From: Empedobacter tilapiae
Lineage (GTDB): Bacteria; Bacteroidota; Bacteroidia; Flavobacteriales; Weeksellaceae
Reading direction: 5' to 3'
Assembly (NCBI RefSeq): GCF_004785645.1
Contig: NZ_SRPE01000004.1
Span: 124,001 to 188,000 of the forward strand
DNA length: 64,000 nt
Part shown: one piece after another, positions 37,162-45,964 of the stretch
Position numbering within the stretch: position 1 is the stretch's first letter
Layout of the letters: each line of letters begins with the position of its first letter
Translations under genes and position numbers: made by a program
The notes under the pieces: model-generated
What the model was told of the DNA's origin: nothing
The model's database searches: none
The model's input: the letters and a program-made list of their open reading frames with translations, nothing else

Positions 37162-37686
37162 CTAAATTACAATAAAACCTTTAGGTAATTTTGTAATATC
37201 TAAGTCTTTAGGGTTTGCTCCTTGAATCAATGAAATGATAATTTCATCCTTTTTTAATTCTTCAAATTCATCATAACCTAAATTAAATAATGCTTGTAAA
37301 TTTATGTTCAATAATTTCTCTTTGTCATTTACATAATTATCAGAATAAATTCGAATGAATTCTTTTTTAAGAATTTCACTTACTTCAAAACTCTTATACT
37401 TCATAAAATCACCTTCTTTAATACTGAATATTTTTTTCAAAAAAGTAAAATCTTGAAGTTCAATTTCAGTAATTATTCCGTCAGATAAAATAAAATTAGC
37501 GTAAGAGATTAACCAATCAATCGCTTCTAATTGAATATCTTGAATGTTATCCTTTATTATAGATTTAAATAAATGATAATCAAACTGTTGTTAGAAAGAA
37601 TTTATAACCTTTGTAAAAAACTCAGATTGATCTTCGTTTTTGTTCAATTCAATAAATTCAGTAAAAGATGGTGAAAAGTTATACAT
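37162..37686 (-). pseudogene. TerB-like gene interrupted by a single in-frame stop codon
   Basis: Reading on the minus strand from the ATG at 37686, one continuous frame of 174 codons runs to the stop at 37162, broken only by TAA at 37593-37591 (codon 32). The remaining protein has the acidic helical look of a TerB/DUF533-type domain: EAIDWLISYANFILSDG, then EIELQDFTFLKKIF and a C-terminal LPKGFIVI. Translation might restart inside (for example ATG at 37404). A simple C-to-T change at a CAA codon would explain the stop. The TerB resemblance is weak. Confidence 0.65.
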
Positions 37687-38000
37687 TGTACTATATTTTT
37701 TATAAGTTTCTTAAATATACAACTATACTAAATAGAATAGTTTAATTCTTACCTTTGCGTTATTCTTCAAATTTCGATAAATAAATTTATATCATTTTAT
37801 GGTTTATCGTAAAAGAGATAAAGATTCTCATTCTTGAAGTGTTTGTTTTTACTGATAAAGTGATTCAAAATTTGTTTTCATTAAAAATAAAATAGAGTTA
37901 CTTTGAATATCGAAACGAAGGTTGCTTTGGCATATTTTATGAAATACTAAAGTTATATTTCTACTATTATATATTTATAAAAAAAACCTAAAACTTATAT
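37687..38000 (+). promoter_or_regulatory. Intergenic region with a -7 box (37750-37757)
   Basis: A 314-bp stretch between divergent genes. TACCTTTG at 37750-37757 fits TAnnTTTG on the plus strand and would give the 38001 gene a leader of about 240 nt. A 12-codon ORF starting at 37799 (MVYRKRDKDSHS) lies within that leader. I see no stable hairpin or larger ORF. Confidence 0.4.
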
Positions 38001-39464
38001 ATGAAAAAGACTCTTTACTTTTTTATGGTATTACTCTGTTCTGTAATTTCTGCTCAAAAATCTGAATATATTTATGAAAAACTGCGAACAGAATTAACTA
38101 CTTCTCCTAATGAATTCTTTAAAAATATTGAAAAAGAAAAATTAAATGCATTAGCCTCTCAAGATTTAAAATTAGTAACAAAGCTAGATTATTTGAAAGG
38201 TTTTGGTTATTATTTGAATAATAATGCCGATTCATGTGTCTTCTACGCGAATGAAGCTATAAATAGAGCAAATAATATTTCTTATATAGAAGGAGAAGCA
38301 ATGGGATTGCGTCTTCTGGGGACTCAGTATGCGAAAATGGGGTTGTTAAGTGAATCTGATTCTGCTTTGGATAAAGGTTTGGTATTAATAAAACATCTAG
38401 ATAATGAGGAAGCAAATGATTTAAGAGGAAGTTTGTTTGCTTCAAAACTTGTTTTAATGGATGATACTGTAAATCTAGAAGAAAAACTAAATGTTGCTAA
38501 AAAATCAATCCATTCTTATGAACGTTTAAAGTCATTAAAGAGGAAAAAAGAAGTTTTGCCATCTGCTTATACAAATGTAAGTTATATGTATACAAAATTG
38601 GAAAAGTACGATTCAGCATATAATTACTCAAAAAAAGCTATATCTATAGTAGATCCTTCTGATAAGTATATGAATGCAGCTATATATCATGATTTAGGTC
38701 TGATTTTTTTGAGAAAACATGAGTATAATAAAGCTATAAATTACTTAGAAAAAGCATTGGATTATTGTAAATCAACAGACTTTTTAAGTAAGAAACAAGA
38801 AATCCTAAAAAGATTAGTTGAAGCTTATACTGGTTTAGGAGATTATAAGAAGGCAAATGAAGTGAATGAAGAGTTTATGGAATTGACTCATGAAATAGAT
38901 AAGTCAGCAAAATCTGCTGTAAGTTCAGTTGTTCAACAAAAAAATTCTAAAATAAATAGTTTGACAAAGTATGAAAAACTGTTTTATGTTGGTTTAATCT
39001 CCTTTCTACTTATAACTGTTTCAACAATAATTTGGTTTTATACTAAAAGAAGTACTAAAATTTCAGGTGATAATTCTATTGATTTAACAGAAAAAGAAGA
39101 TTCGTTTTCGATTAATGATTCAACAAAAAATAAAATTATTGAAGAATTGAAGAAATTCGAAATAGAAGAAGGCTTTATCGATCAACATATTACTTTATAT
39201 CATTTGTCTAATAAAATAGGATGTAATACAAAATATCTTTCACGTACAATTAAAGAAGAATATGGAAAGAGTTTCTCAAACTATATTAATGAACTTAGAA
39301 TTGAATATTTACTCGAAAAGTTGAAAAATGAAGAATCTTTTCTAAATTATAAAATAAGTCATTTGTCTAAGTTAGCTGGTTTTTCATCTGATCCTACTTT
39401 TATAAAGGCATTTCAAAAGAAAACAGGAATGAATCCTTCCGAATATTTAAAATTGAATAAATAG
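38001..39464 (+). CDS. Membrane-anchored TPR-AraC transcriptional regulator
   Basis: 487 residues. A signal peptide (about 1-19, ending ISAQ) precedes a periplasmic TPR array (about 45-300, for example YNYSKKAISIVDPSDKYMNAA and YNKAINYLEKALDYC). A transmembrane helix follows (about 326-346, LFYVGLISFLLITVSTIIWFY), then a cytoplasmic AraC-type double HTH at the C-terminus (about 380-487, ITLYHLSNKIGCNTKYLSRTI and SDPTFIKAFQKKTGMNPSEY). This Bacteroidota-specific layout senses a periplasmic state and acts on DNA at the membrane. The three secreted paralogues 160 bp downstream are the obvious candidate targets. Confidence 0.9.
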   Translation: MKKTLYFFMVLLCSVISAQKSEYIYEKLRTELTTSPNEFFKNIEKEKLNALASQDLKLVTKLDYLKGFGYYLNNNADSCVFYANEAINRANNISYIEGEAMGLRLLGTQYAKMGLLSESDSALDKGLVLIKHLDNEEANDLRGSLFASKLVLMDDTVNLEEKLNVAKKSIHSYERLKSLKRKKEVLPSAYTNVSYMYTKLEKYDSAYNYSKKAISIVDPSDKYMNAAIYHDLGLIFLRKHEYNKAINYLEKALDYCKSTDFLSKKQEILKRLVEAYTGLGDYKKANEVNEEFMELTHEIDKSAKSAVSSVVQQKNSKINSLTKYEKLFYVGLISFLLITVSTIIWFYTKRSTKISGDNSIDLTEKEDSFSINDSTKNKIIEELKKFEIEEGFIDQHITLYHLSNKIGCNTKYLSRTIKEEYGKSFSNYINELRIEYLLEKLKNEESFLNYKISHLSKLAGFSSDPTFIKAFQKKTGMNPSEYLKLNK

Positions 39465-39589
39465 TTAGAGTGTTTATTTGTAGTTGTTTAGGTTTTTGAA
39501 AATAAGAATATTTAATTTAAATATTGAAAGAATTCTGAATTTTTAAAATATGTGAAATGAGAAAAAGATTATATTAATTAACCATATTA

Positions 39590-39597
39590 TAATTTTG
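39590..39597 (+). promoter_or_regulatory. -7 box of the three-gene paralogue operon
   Basis: TAATTTTG fits TAnnTTTG, 29 bp before the ATG at 39627. No -33 TTG is seen at the right distance, as may be expected for an activator-dependent promoter. Confidence 0.5.
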
Positions 39598-39626
39598 TAG
39601 TATCAATTTAAAAACCAAATCAACCA

Positions 39627-40493
39627 ATGATAAAAGACCTTGAAAAAAAGATTACTTCTTTTATTCTTTTGGGTACTACTTTCAGTTTATTTGCTCAGGT
39701 AGGAATTAATACAAAAGATGTAAAAGGAGCATTTCATGTAGATGGAAAGATAGACAATCTTAGTACACCTACTAATGAACAAGCCGATAATGATTTTATA
39801 GTAACAACTAATGGAAATGTGGGAGTCGGTACGATAACACCTATTACAAAACTTGATCTTAGATCAACTTCTAACTCTAATAATGCTTTAGGTATTGGTT
39901 TTACATCTAGAACAGCAGAATCAGTAGGAGCAGGAGTTATTCGCTATATCAATACTTCTGGAGGAAAGTTACAAATTTCTGATGGTATTCAATGGATGGA
40001 TATTTATTCTGTACCAAAGAAATCGTTTGTAGTGGCAAGAATTAGGACTGCAGATAAAGCAATTAAGTTTATTTATAATACTGCAACTACAGTTGCTGGT
40101 TGGGAGGTTACTAATGATATTTCTAATAATTTTAATGCTGTAACTGGAGAGTTTGTTGCTCCGAGAGATGGCGTTTATACTTTTAGTTTTGCTTATGATT
40201 TTGTTCATGAAGGAAATACATTCTTGGCAAATAGTTCAGTTGAGAGTCAGTTTGTGAAAAACACGAATGTAATTGAAGTAAAATGTTTAAAAACATATGG
40301 TAAATCAACAAGGGGAGCTCAAGCTGGAGGAAGCTGTGTAAGTAGTATGAAATTAAATCAAAATGATAAGGTAGTTGTAAAATTGCTTCAAAGGATTGAT
40401 AACTCTACGAGTGGAGGGAGAGGTCTTCGCTCAGATGTTGTAGTAAATACTCCTAATTTTGGATTCAATAATTTGACAATTGTAGAGCAGTAA
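39627..40493 (+). CDS. Secreted C1q/TNF-like surface protein, first of three tandem paralogues
   Basis: 288 residues. Signal peptide ends LFAQ (about residue 24). The mature N-terminus VGINTKDVKGAFHVDG and VGVGTITPITKLDLRS resemble the collar motifs of flavobacterial fibre-like proteins. A middle linker ISDGIQWMDI leads to a C-terminal jelly-roll-like domain (about 135-288) opened by FVAPRDGVYTFSFAY, the typical C1q-like GVY motif, with two Cys (VKCLKT and GSCVSS). It probably forms a trimeric surface or secreted structure. The following gene starts 10 bp later. Confidence 0.7.
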   Translation: MIKDLEKKITSFILLGTTFSLFAQVGINTKDVKGAFHVDGKIDNLSTPTNEQADNDFIVTTNGNVGVGTITPITKLDLRSTSNSNNALGIGFTSRTAESVGAGVIRYINTSGGKLQISDGIQWMDIYSVPKKSFVVARIRTADKAIKFIYNTATTVAGWEVTNDISNNFNAVTGEFVAPRDGVYTFSFAYDFVHEGNTFLANSSVESQFVKNTNVIEVKCLKTYGKSTRGAQAGGSCVSSMKLNQNDKVVVKLLQRIDNSTSGGRGLRSDVVVNTPNFGFNNLTIVEQ

Positions 40494-40503
40494 AATAAGG
40501 TAT

Positions 40504-41307
40504 ATGAAAAATATTTATTTAATTTTTAGTTTTCTGATTACAACAACTCTTTTCGCGCAAGTGGGAGTGGGAACAACTAATCCTCAGCAAGTTTTACATG
40601 TAGATGCTGCAAAAAATAATAATAGTTCTACTCAAAATATTTACGAAGATGATGTAGTTATAACTTCAGAAGGTAAATTAGGTATTGGAACTATAAATCC
40701 TATAACAAAAGTTGATTTAAGAAGTAAGACGTTAACAGATAATGTGATAGCTATAGGTTCTACTACACAAACGGCTACTCAAGCCAAAGAAGGTGCTTTG
40801 CAATACAATGATAATTTAAAACTGTCTGATGGTGCAAATTGGATAAATCTTCCTGGTAAATCATTAAATGCTTTGGTTTACGCTAATAATTCTTCTAATC
40901 AATCTTTAGCAAATAATACACAAGTTTTAATTAAAAGTTGGACAAAACAAGAAGATGTAACTAATAGTTTAGATGTTGTAACTGGAATTTTTACAGCTCC
41001 TAAAGATGGAGTTTATGTAGTAAGTTTTAATGCTGCTTTGTCATCTGCTGCTATTCCTAATAATAGTTATATCGAAATACATTTAAAATCTAATGCAAGT
41101 CAAGGGGTTCCAGAGTATAGATGTTTAAACTCTTATCCAGGATTTTCAACAGGGAATGCAACTAATATTAGTTCAATAAACTGTACTGGTATTTTTTATC
41201 TGAAAAAAAATGAAACATTATCACCTAACATTTTCCATACTTTTGGTGGTAGTCGAAACTTAATTAATGATGCGAGTTATAATACCTTAACAATTTACGG
41301 CTTATGA
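40504..41307 (+). CDS. Secreted C1q/TNF-like surface protein, second paralogue
   Basis: 267 residues with the same plan: signal peptide ending LFAQ, VGVGTTNPQQVLHVDAAKN, LGIGTINPITKVDLRS, LQYNDNLKLSDGANW, then FTAPKDGVYVVSFNAAL and two Cys (YRCLNS, NCTGIF) before the closing NTLTIYGL. The shared skeleton and spacing with its neighbours indicates tandem duplication followed by strong divergence of the C-terminal loops. Its stop codon overlaps the next start in an ATGA, so translation is coupled. Confidence 0.7.
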   Translation: MKNIYLIFSFLITTTLFAQVGVGTTNPQQVLHVDAAKNNNSSTQNIYEDDVVITSEGKLGIGTINPITKVDLRSKTLTDNVIAIGSTTQTATQAKEGALQYNDNLKLSDGANWINLPGKSLNALVYANNSSNQSLANNTQVLIKSWTKQEDVTNSLDVVTGIFTAPKDGVYVVSFNAALSSAAIPNNSYIEIHLKSNASQGVPEYRCLNSYPGFSTGNATNISSINCTGIFYLKKNETLSPNIFHTFGGSRNLINDASYNTLTIYGL

Positions 41308-42245
41308 AAAATATGATTATATTTTTAACATTTTCTTTTTTCTTTCTTTATATGGATGCGAATGCACAAATAGGAGTAGGAATAGAACAACCAAAAGGAA
41401 TCTTACATATTGATCCTTTAAAAAATACAATTAACACAATTTCAAGTGCAACAGATGATTTTTTAGTAGAAAATACAACAGGAAACATAGCGATAGGAAA
41501 TAATTCGCCTAAGGTTAAATTGGATGTCAGAGGAGCTACAGAAAGTGCTATAGGATTAGGAAATACAAGTCAAACAGCAATAGAAGCAGAAGAAGGGGCA
41601 ATTCGATACAATGAGACATCTAAAAAAATACAGTATTCTAATGGAATTGAATGGAATGATGTTATTATTAACCCAATTGAGAAATCAGTATTTATTGCTA
41701 CTAAAAATTCGCAAGAAGTCGTGTGTTATACACAAGGAGGAGTAAGCCCAGGAACTTATAACGGTATGCCACATCGTACACCTTGTTATATAACATCATG
41801 GACTCAGAAGTATAATAATTCTAACGATGGAGGTATATTTAATCCTACTAATGGAGAGTTTACAGCAAAAAGAGATGGCGTTTTTACAGCAACTTTCACA
41901 TTTGCTTTAGCATCAGGTATGATTAGAGCTTTACCTAATGCTAGTGATAATAACCAAATTGAAGCTATTTGGAGATTAAAAGATTCAAATGGAATAGAAA
42001 TAAATGCAGTCAAATGTGCTAATAATTTTCCTAGTAACAGTAGAAATAATACAAATGATGCAGGTAGTGCACCAGCTGCGTCTAATTGTACAGCAAGTTT
42101 TTATATGTTAGCAGGACAAAAAATTAGACCTGAAGCTTGGATTGATTTAGATCCAAGTCAACAAAAGTTGTTTAACTCTACTTCATCTGGAAGTGGAGCC
42201 ACTTTAACCTCTTTTTATAATAATTTGACAATTATAGAACACTAA
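41304..42245 (+). CDS. Secreted C1q/TNF-like surface protein, third paralogue
   Basis: 313 residues. Signal peptide ends ANAQ (about 22). IGVGIEQPKGILHIDPLKN, IAIGNNSPKVKLDVRG and IRYNETSKKIQYSNGIEW repeat the pattern of the two upstream paralogues. The C-terminal domain (about 130-313), with FTAKRDGVFTATFTFAL, is longer and has extra loops with Cys pairs (VVCYTQ, TPCYIT, VKCANN, SNCTAS). It overlaps the previous gene by 4 bp and is followed by the operon terminator. Confidence 0.7.
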   Translation: MKNMIIFLTFSFFFLYMDANAQIGVGIEQPKGILHIDPLKNTINTISSATDDFLVENTTGNIAIGNNSPKVKLDVRGATESAIGLGNTSQTAIEAEEGAIRYNETSKKIQYSNGIEWNDVIINPIEKSVFIATKNSQEVVCYTQGGVSPGTYNGMPHRTPCYITSWTQKYNNSNDGGIFNPTNGEFTAKRDGVFTATFTFALASGMIRALPNASDNNQIEAIWRLKDSNGIEINAVKCANNFPSNSRNNTNDAGSAPAASNCTASFYMLAGQKIRPEAWIDLDPSQQKLFNSTSSGSGATLTSFYNNLTIIEH

Positions 42246-42272
42246 GTTTTTTTAATAGTATAAATGAGATTG

Positions 42273-42318
42273 AAAACGTCTAAGTCAAAATGTAATATAT
42301 CTTTGATTTAGACGTTTT
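42273..42318 (+). terminator. Terminator of the paralogue operon
   Basis: A 17-bp stem with one wobble (42273-42289 / 42302-42318) and a following T run. Confidence 0.85.
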
Positions 42319-42465
42319 TTAGTTTTTGTTAAAATATATTTTTCTTTATAATGCTTATTAATCACTTTTATATTCAAATAAAGAGTGATTTTTATATATT
42401 GTTTAAGCTTCTGTATTAATCAAAACCAAAGTGACAAAATCTAAATTACCAAATATAAGATTCTA

Positions 42466-42497
42466 TTGTATACTTCTGTGCAGATAAATTACCTTTG
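42466..42497 (+). promoter_or_regulatory. Promoter of the MFS transporter gene
   Basis: TTG at 42466-42468, a 21-bp spacer and TACCTTTG at 42490-42497. It lies inside the longest possible reading frame (TTG start at 42466), so translation must begin downstream, at the ATG at 42511. Confidence 0.65.
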
Positions 42498-42510
42498 CAA
42501 AAAATCCGTT

Positions 42511-43701
42511 ATGTTTTCTGCTATCAAGAAAAAATTAAATTCAGATCCTGTTTATAATCTTCATTTTATTTTAATGTGTTTGAGTTCGTTGTTGTTTTCA
42601 GCGAGTTTTAATATGATGATTCCCGAATTACCTGCTTATTTAAGTAGTATGGGAGGAGCAGAATACAAAGGGTTTATTATTGCATTGTTTACCTTGACAG
42701 CGGGAATTTCGAGACCTTTTAGTGGAAAATTAACTGATAAAGTAGGGCGGGTTCCCATTATGGCAGTCGGTTCTATTGTCTGCTTTGTGTGCGGAATTTT
42801 ATATCCTGTTTTAACAACCGTTTCAGGTTTTTTATTTTTGAGATTGGTACACGGCTTTTCGACAGGTTTTAAACCCACTGCAACAGCTGCCTATATTGCG
42901 GATATTATTCCGCGCGAACGTTGGGGCGAAGCATTAGGATTACACGGGATTTGTTTCAGTATTGGAATGGCGATTGGACCTGCGTTAGGAAGTACAATTA
43001 CATTATATTCATCGATTAATGTGATGTTTTTTACGTCTTCCTTTTTTGCATTATTATCAATTTTGATTTTATTCAATATGAAAGAAACCTTGCAAAATAA
43101 ACAAAAATTTTCGTTTGGATTACTAAAGATTTCGAAGCAAGATGTTTTTGCAAAAGAAGCTTTACCAGCGGCATTGATTACGTTTCTTTCGTATGTGGCT
43201 TATGGTTCTATATTGACCTTGATTCCAGATTGGACTGAACATTTAGGTTTTCAAAACAAAGGCGTTTTCTTTATTGTATTTACAATATCATCAATGATGG
43301 TTCGTTTCTTTGCAGGTAAGATATCTGATCAAAAAGGACGTGTATTAGTGATAAAATTAGGATTGGTTTTATTGATTGTGGCTTTGGTACTTTTAGCTTC
43401 TATTGATGCAAAAATAGGCTTGATTTTAGGTGGTTTGATGTATGGAATTTCAACTGGAATTCTTTCACCTGCACTAAATGCTTGGACAATAGATTTTAGC
43501 AAACCTGATGAACGTGGAAAAGCTATGGCAACTATGTATATCGCGATGGAAGCGGGTATAGGACTTGGAGCATTGTGTGCAGGTTGGTATTTTCAGGATT
43601 ATTTGGATCGAATTCCGATGGTGATTTATGTTTCGGCATTTATTTGTCTTTTGGGAACCATTTATATGCTGAAATTTAAGAATAAGCCGCAAACGATTTA
43701 A
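42511..43701 (+). CDS. Major facilitator superfamily transporter
   Basis: 396 residues from the ATG at 42511 (upstream TTG rejected because the promoter occupies it). About 12 transmembrane helices. The loop 2-3 motif GKLTDKVGRVPIM (about 65-77) is the MFS motif A, and a second copy GKISDQKGRVLVI follows the central loop. The pattern suggests a drug/proton antiporter-like exporter or a sugar/metabolite permease; the substrate is unknown. The next gene begins within 10 bp of its stop, so the pair may share a transcript. Confidence 0.88.
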   Translation: MFSAIKKKLNSDPVYNLHFILMCLSSLLFSASFNMMIPELPAYLSSMGGAEYKGFIIALFTLTAGISRPFSGKLTDKVGRVPIMAVGSIVCFVCGILYPVLTTVSGFLFLRLVHGFSTGFKPTATAAYIADIIPRERWGEALGLHGICFSIGMAIGPALGSTITLYSSINVMFFTSSFFALLSILILFNMKETLQNKQKFSFGLLKISKQDVFAKEALPAALITFLSYVAYGSILTLIPDWTEHLGFQNKGVFFIVFTISSMMVRFFAGKISDQKGRVLVIKLGLVLLIVALVLLASIDAKIGLILGGLMYGISTGILSPALNAWTIDFSKPDERGKAMATMYIAMEAGIGLGALCAGWYFQDYLDRIPMVIYVSAFICLLGTIYMLKFKNKPQTI

Positions 43702-43710
43702 TTGAAAGAA

Positions 43711-44112
43711 ATGAAAGCAGAATTATATCAATTTATAGTACAACAAATTAAAGATAAGATTAAGTATTTGAATGGTTTGATTGACGATTTACGTGCTTCT
43801 AACAACGATACTAAAAGTAGTATGGGTGATAAGTATGAAACGTCGCGCGAAATGATGCAACAGGAAATTACTCGAATTCAAAATCAATTGAATGAAGCCT
43901 TGATTCAGCAAGAAATCTTTTCTAAAATTAAAATTGCGGAAAATAAAACAATTGGTTTAGGGTGTTATGTTGAAACTACGATGGGGAATTTTTGTATGGC
44001 GTGCAGTTTTGGTGAAATTATTTTCGAGAATAAAAAGATATTTGTCCTATCAACTCAAACCCCTTTGGCTAAAATTTTAATTGGAAAGTCGAAAAAGATA
44101 CTTTCGAAATGA
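43711..44112 (+). CDS. GreA-like coiled-coil protein, 3' end probably frameshifted
   Basis: 133 residues from ATG 43711. The N-terminal helical hairpin (KDKIKYLNGLIDDLRASNND... EMMQQEITRIQNQLNEAL) and the C-terminal small beta domain (GLGCYVETTMGNFCMACS, FVLSTQTPLAKILIGK) look like the GreA/GreB-type proteins that are often mislabelled as 3-oxoacyl-ACP synthase in Bacteroidota. The encoded end, SKKILSK, is unusual. Shifting by -1 at the AAAAAG run (44092-44097) yields DTFEMNEKSFQITKVD, a normal-looking family C-terminus ending at 44147. A missing A or a slippery site would explain this. It may modulate RNA polymerase; that is inference. Confidence 0.7.
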   Translation: MKAELYQFIVQQIKDKIKYLNGLIDDLRASNNDTKSSMGDKYETSREMMQQEITRIQNQLNEALIQQEIFSKIKIAENKTIGLGCYVETTMGNFCMACSFGEIIFENKKIFVLSTQTPLAKILIGKSKKILSK

Positions 44113-44130
44113 ATGAAAAGTCGTTTCAGA

Positions 44131-44562
44131 TTACGAAAGTTGATTAGAAAATTTTACTTTAATAAATCTTAAAGTGATAAAAAATATAAGTTGTATTACT
44201 AATGTTATACCTATAAAAAATAGAAATGATTTAATATAATCCTCTTTTAATAAATACTTTGAGATTGTGTGTTGAAGAATAAATAATGGCGTTATTGTAT
44301 AAAATAATATTGAGCGCGTAAAATTGAATTTATTTTCAATAATAAGATTGTTAAAAGAAAATTTATACAGATAAATAAAGACAAAAATAAATCCAAATAT
44401 CACTGGAAAAATAAAATCAATAATAAATAAATCAAAATTATCAAGGAAGATGCTTTTTAAAAAGGTAAAGCATAATGTAAAACCAATAGTAAAAACGCAT
44501 GAACTAATTAACCATGGTTTGTAAATAAATTTAATTTTCTCTTTTGTAGATAACATGTTCAA
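44131..44562 (-). CDS. Small integral membrane protein of unknown function
   Basis: 143 residues, no recognised family. Four hydrophobic segments (about 18-34, 43-62, 85-105 and 112-132) separated by short loops; basic residues at both ends (STKEKIKFIYK, LRFIKVKFSNQ). It faces the GreA-like gene tail to tail; the restored frame of that gene would overlap its end by 17 bp. Upstream lies the aceA terminator, so it is probably expressed alone. Confidence 0.6.
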   Translation of the reverse strand: MNMLSTKEKIKFIYKPWLISSCVFTIGFTLCFTFLKSIFLDNFDLFIIDFIFPVIFGFIFVFIYLYKFSFNNLIIENKFNFTRSILFYTITPLFILQHTISKYLLKEDYIKSFLFFIGITLVIQLIFFITLRFIKVKFSNQLS

Positions 44563-44577
44563 ATATACATAAAATGA

Positions 44578-44608
44578 AAAAAGGACGTAGTTGCGGTACG
44601 TCCTTTTT
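44578..44608 (-). terminator. Terminator of the aceB-aceA operon
   Basis: A perfect 12-bp stem (44578-44589 / 44597-44608), 16 bp past the aceA stop. Confidence 0.85.
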
Positions 44609-44624
44609 AATTGAAAAGTATGTA

Positions 44625-45902
44625 TTAGAATTGTGCGGCTTCCGTACTTTCAGCCATGGCTGTAGTAGATGAAATGCCTTGTTGCACTGTGTTTTGTACG
44701 TAATCGAAATATTGTGTTCCTACAAAAGATTGGTGTTTTACAGCTGCAAAACCTTTTTCTTGTAACGCAAATTCTCTTTCTTGTAATTCGGAATATCCTG
44801 CCATTCCTTTAGCTTTATATGCTCTTGATAACTCGAACATAGAGGTGTTCATCGCATGGAAGCCAGCTAAAGTGATGAATTGGAATTTGTATCCCATTTC
44901 AGCTAAATCTTCGCGGAATGTTTCCATTTGTGCTTCTGTTAAATGTTTTGCCCAGTTAAATGATGGTGAACAATTGTATGCTAACATCTGATTTGGGTAT
45001 TTTTCTCTAATGGCTTGTGCAAATTCTCTTGCCATTCCTAAATCTGGATTAGATGTTTCCATCCATATTAAATCAGCATAAGGTGCATAACTTAATCCAC
45101 GATCAATTCCTTGTTCCAAACCATTTTTAACATTGTAAAATCCTTCAGAAGTTCTACTTCCAGGAATAATAAAACGCAAATCTCTTTCGTCAATATCCGA
45201 TGTAATTAAATTTGCGGCTTCTGCATCTGTACGTGCAACTAATAGCGTAGGAGTCCCACAAACATCTGCTGCCAAACGTGCTGCTACTAATTTATTAATC
45301 GCTTCCTGTGTTGGAACTAAAACTTTACCGCCAAGATGACCACATTTTTTAGCTGATGACAATTGATCTTCGAAATGAACGCCTGCAGCACCAGCTTCTA
45401 TCATTTGTTTCATCAATTCATAGGCATTTAAATTTCCTCCAAATCCAGCTTCTGCGTCAGCAACAATCGGTACCATATAATCAATATTCCCTTGTTCAGT
45501 AACTGATTGTATTTCATCTCGACGACGCAATGCATTGTTGATACGTTTTACAACCATAGGTACAGAATTAGCTGGATAAAGAGATTGATCAGGGTACATT
45601 TCTGCAGAAAGATTTGCGTCAGCAGCAACTTGCCATCCTGAAAGATAAATTGCATCTAAGCCAGCTTGAACTTCTTGAATTGCTTGGTTTCCGTTTAAAG
45701 CACCAAGTCCAGCCATAAATGGTTTAGAATTTAATCCTTCCCATAATTTTTTAGCACCTAAAGTCGCTAAAGTGTAATCGATGTCCAAAGAACCTCTTAG
45801 GCGAATTACCTCTTCTGCTGAATAAGGACGAGTTACATCTGTCCAGCGTGGATTAGTTTTCCAATCCTGCTGAATTTTTTGAATTCTTTCTTGATTGCTC
45901 AT
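44625..45902 (-). CDS. aceA: Isocitrate lyase
   Basis: 425 residues, bacterial-type length. The catalytic KKCGHLGGK loop lies near residue 185, with the metal-binding [10 protein letters not shown] near 150 and YNCSPSFNW near 310. It splits isocitrate into succinate and glyoxylate, the first step of the glyoxylate shunt, allowing growth on acetate, fatty acids or ketogenic amino acids. It follows aceB by 62 bp in the same direction; the ScfR-type regulator is encoded divergently beyond aceB. Confidence 0.97.
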   Translation of the reverse strand: MSNQERIQKIQQDWKTNPRWTDVTRPYSAEEVIRLRGSLDIDYTLATLGAKKLWEGLNSKPFMAGLGALNGNQAIQEVQAGLDAIYLSGWQVAADANLSAEMYPDQSLYPANSVPMVVKRINNALRRRDEIQSVTEQGNIDYMVPIVADAEAGFGGNLNAYELMKQMIEAGAAGVHFEDQLSSAKKCGHLGGKVLVPTQEAINKLVAARLAADVCGTPTLLVARTDAEAANLITSDIDERDLRFIIPGSRTSEGFYNVKNGLEQGIDRGLSYAPYADLIWMETSNPDLGMAREFAQAIREKYPNQMLAYNCSPSFNWAKHLTEAQMETFREDLAEMGYKFQFITLAGFHAMNTSMFELSRAYKAKGMAGYSELQEREFALQEKGFAAVKHQSFVGTQYFDYVQNTVQQGISSTTAMAESTEAAQF

Positions 45903-45964
45903 AATTGTGTTTTTGTGTTTTGTTTATGAAAGTGTGTTGTGTGTTTCTTGGTTATAATGTGCTT

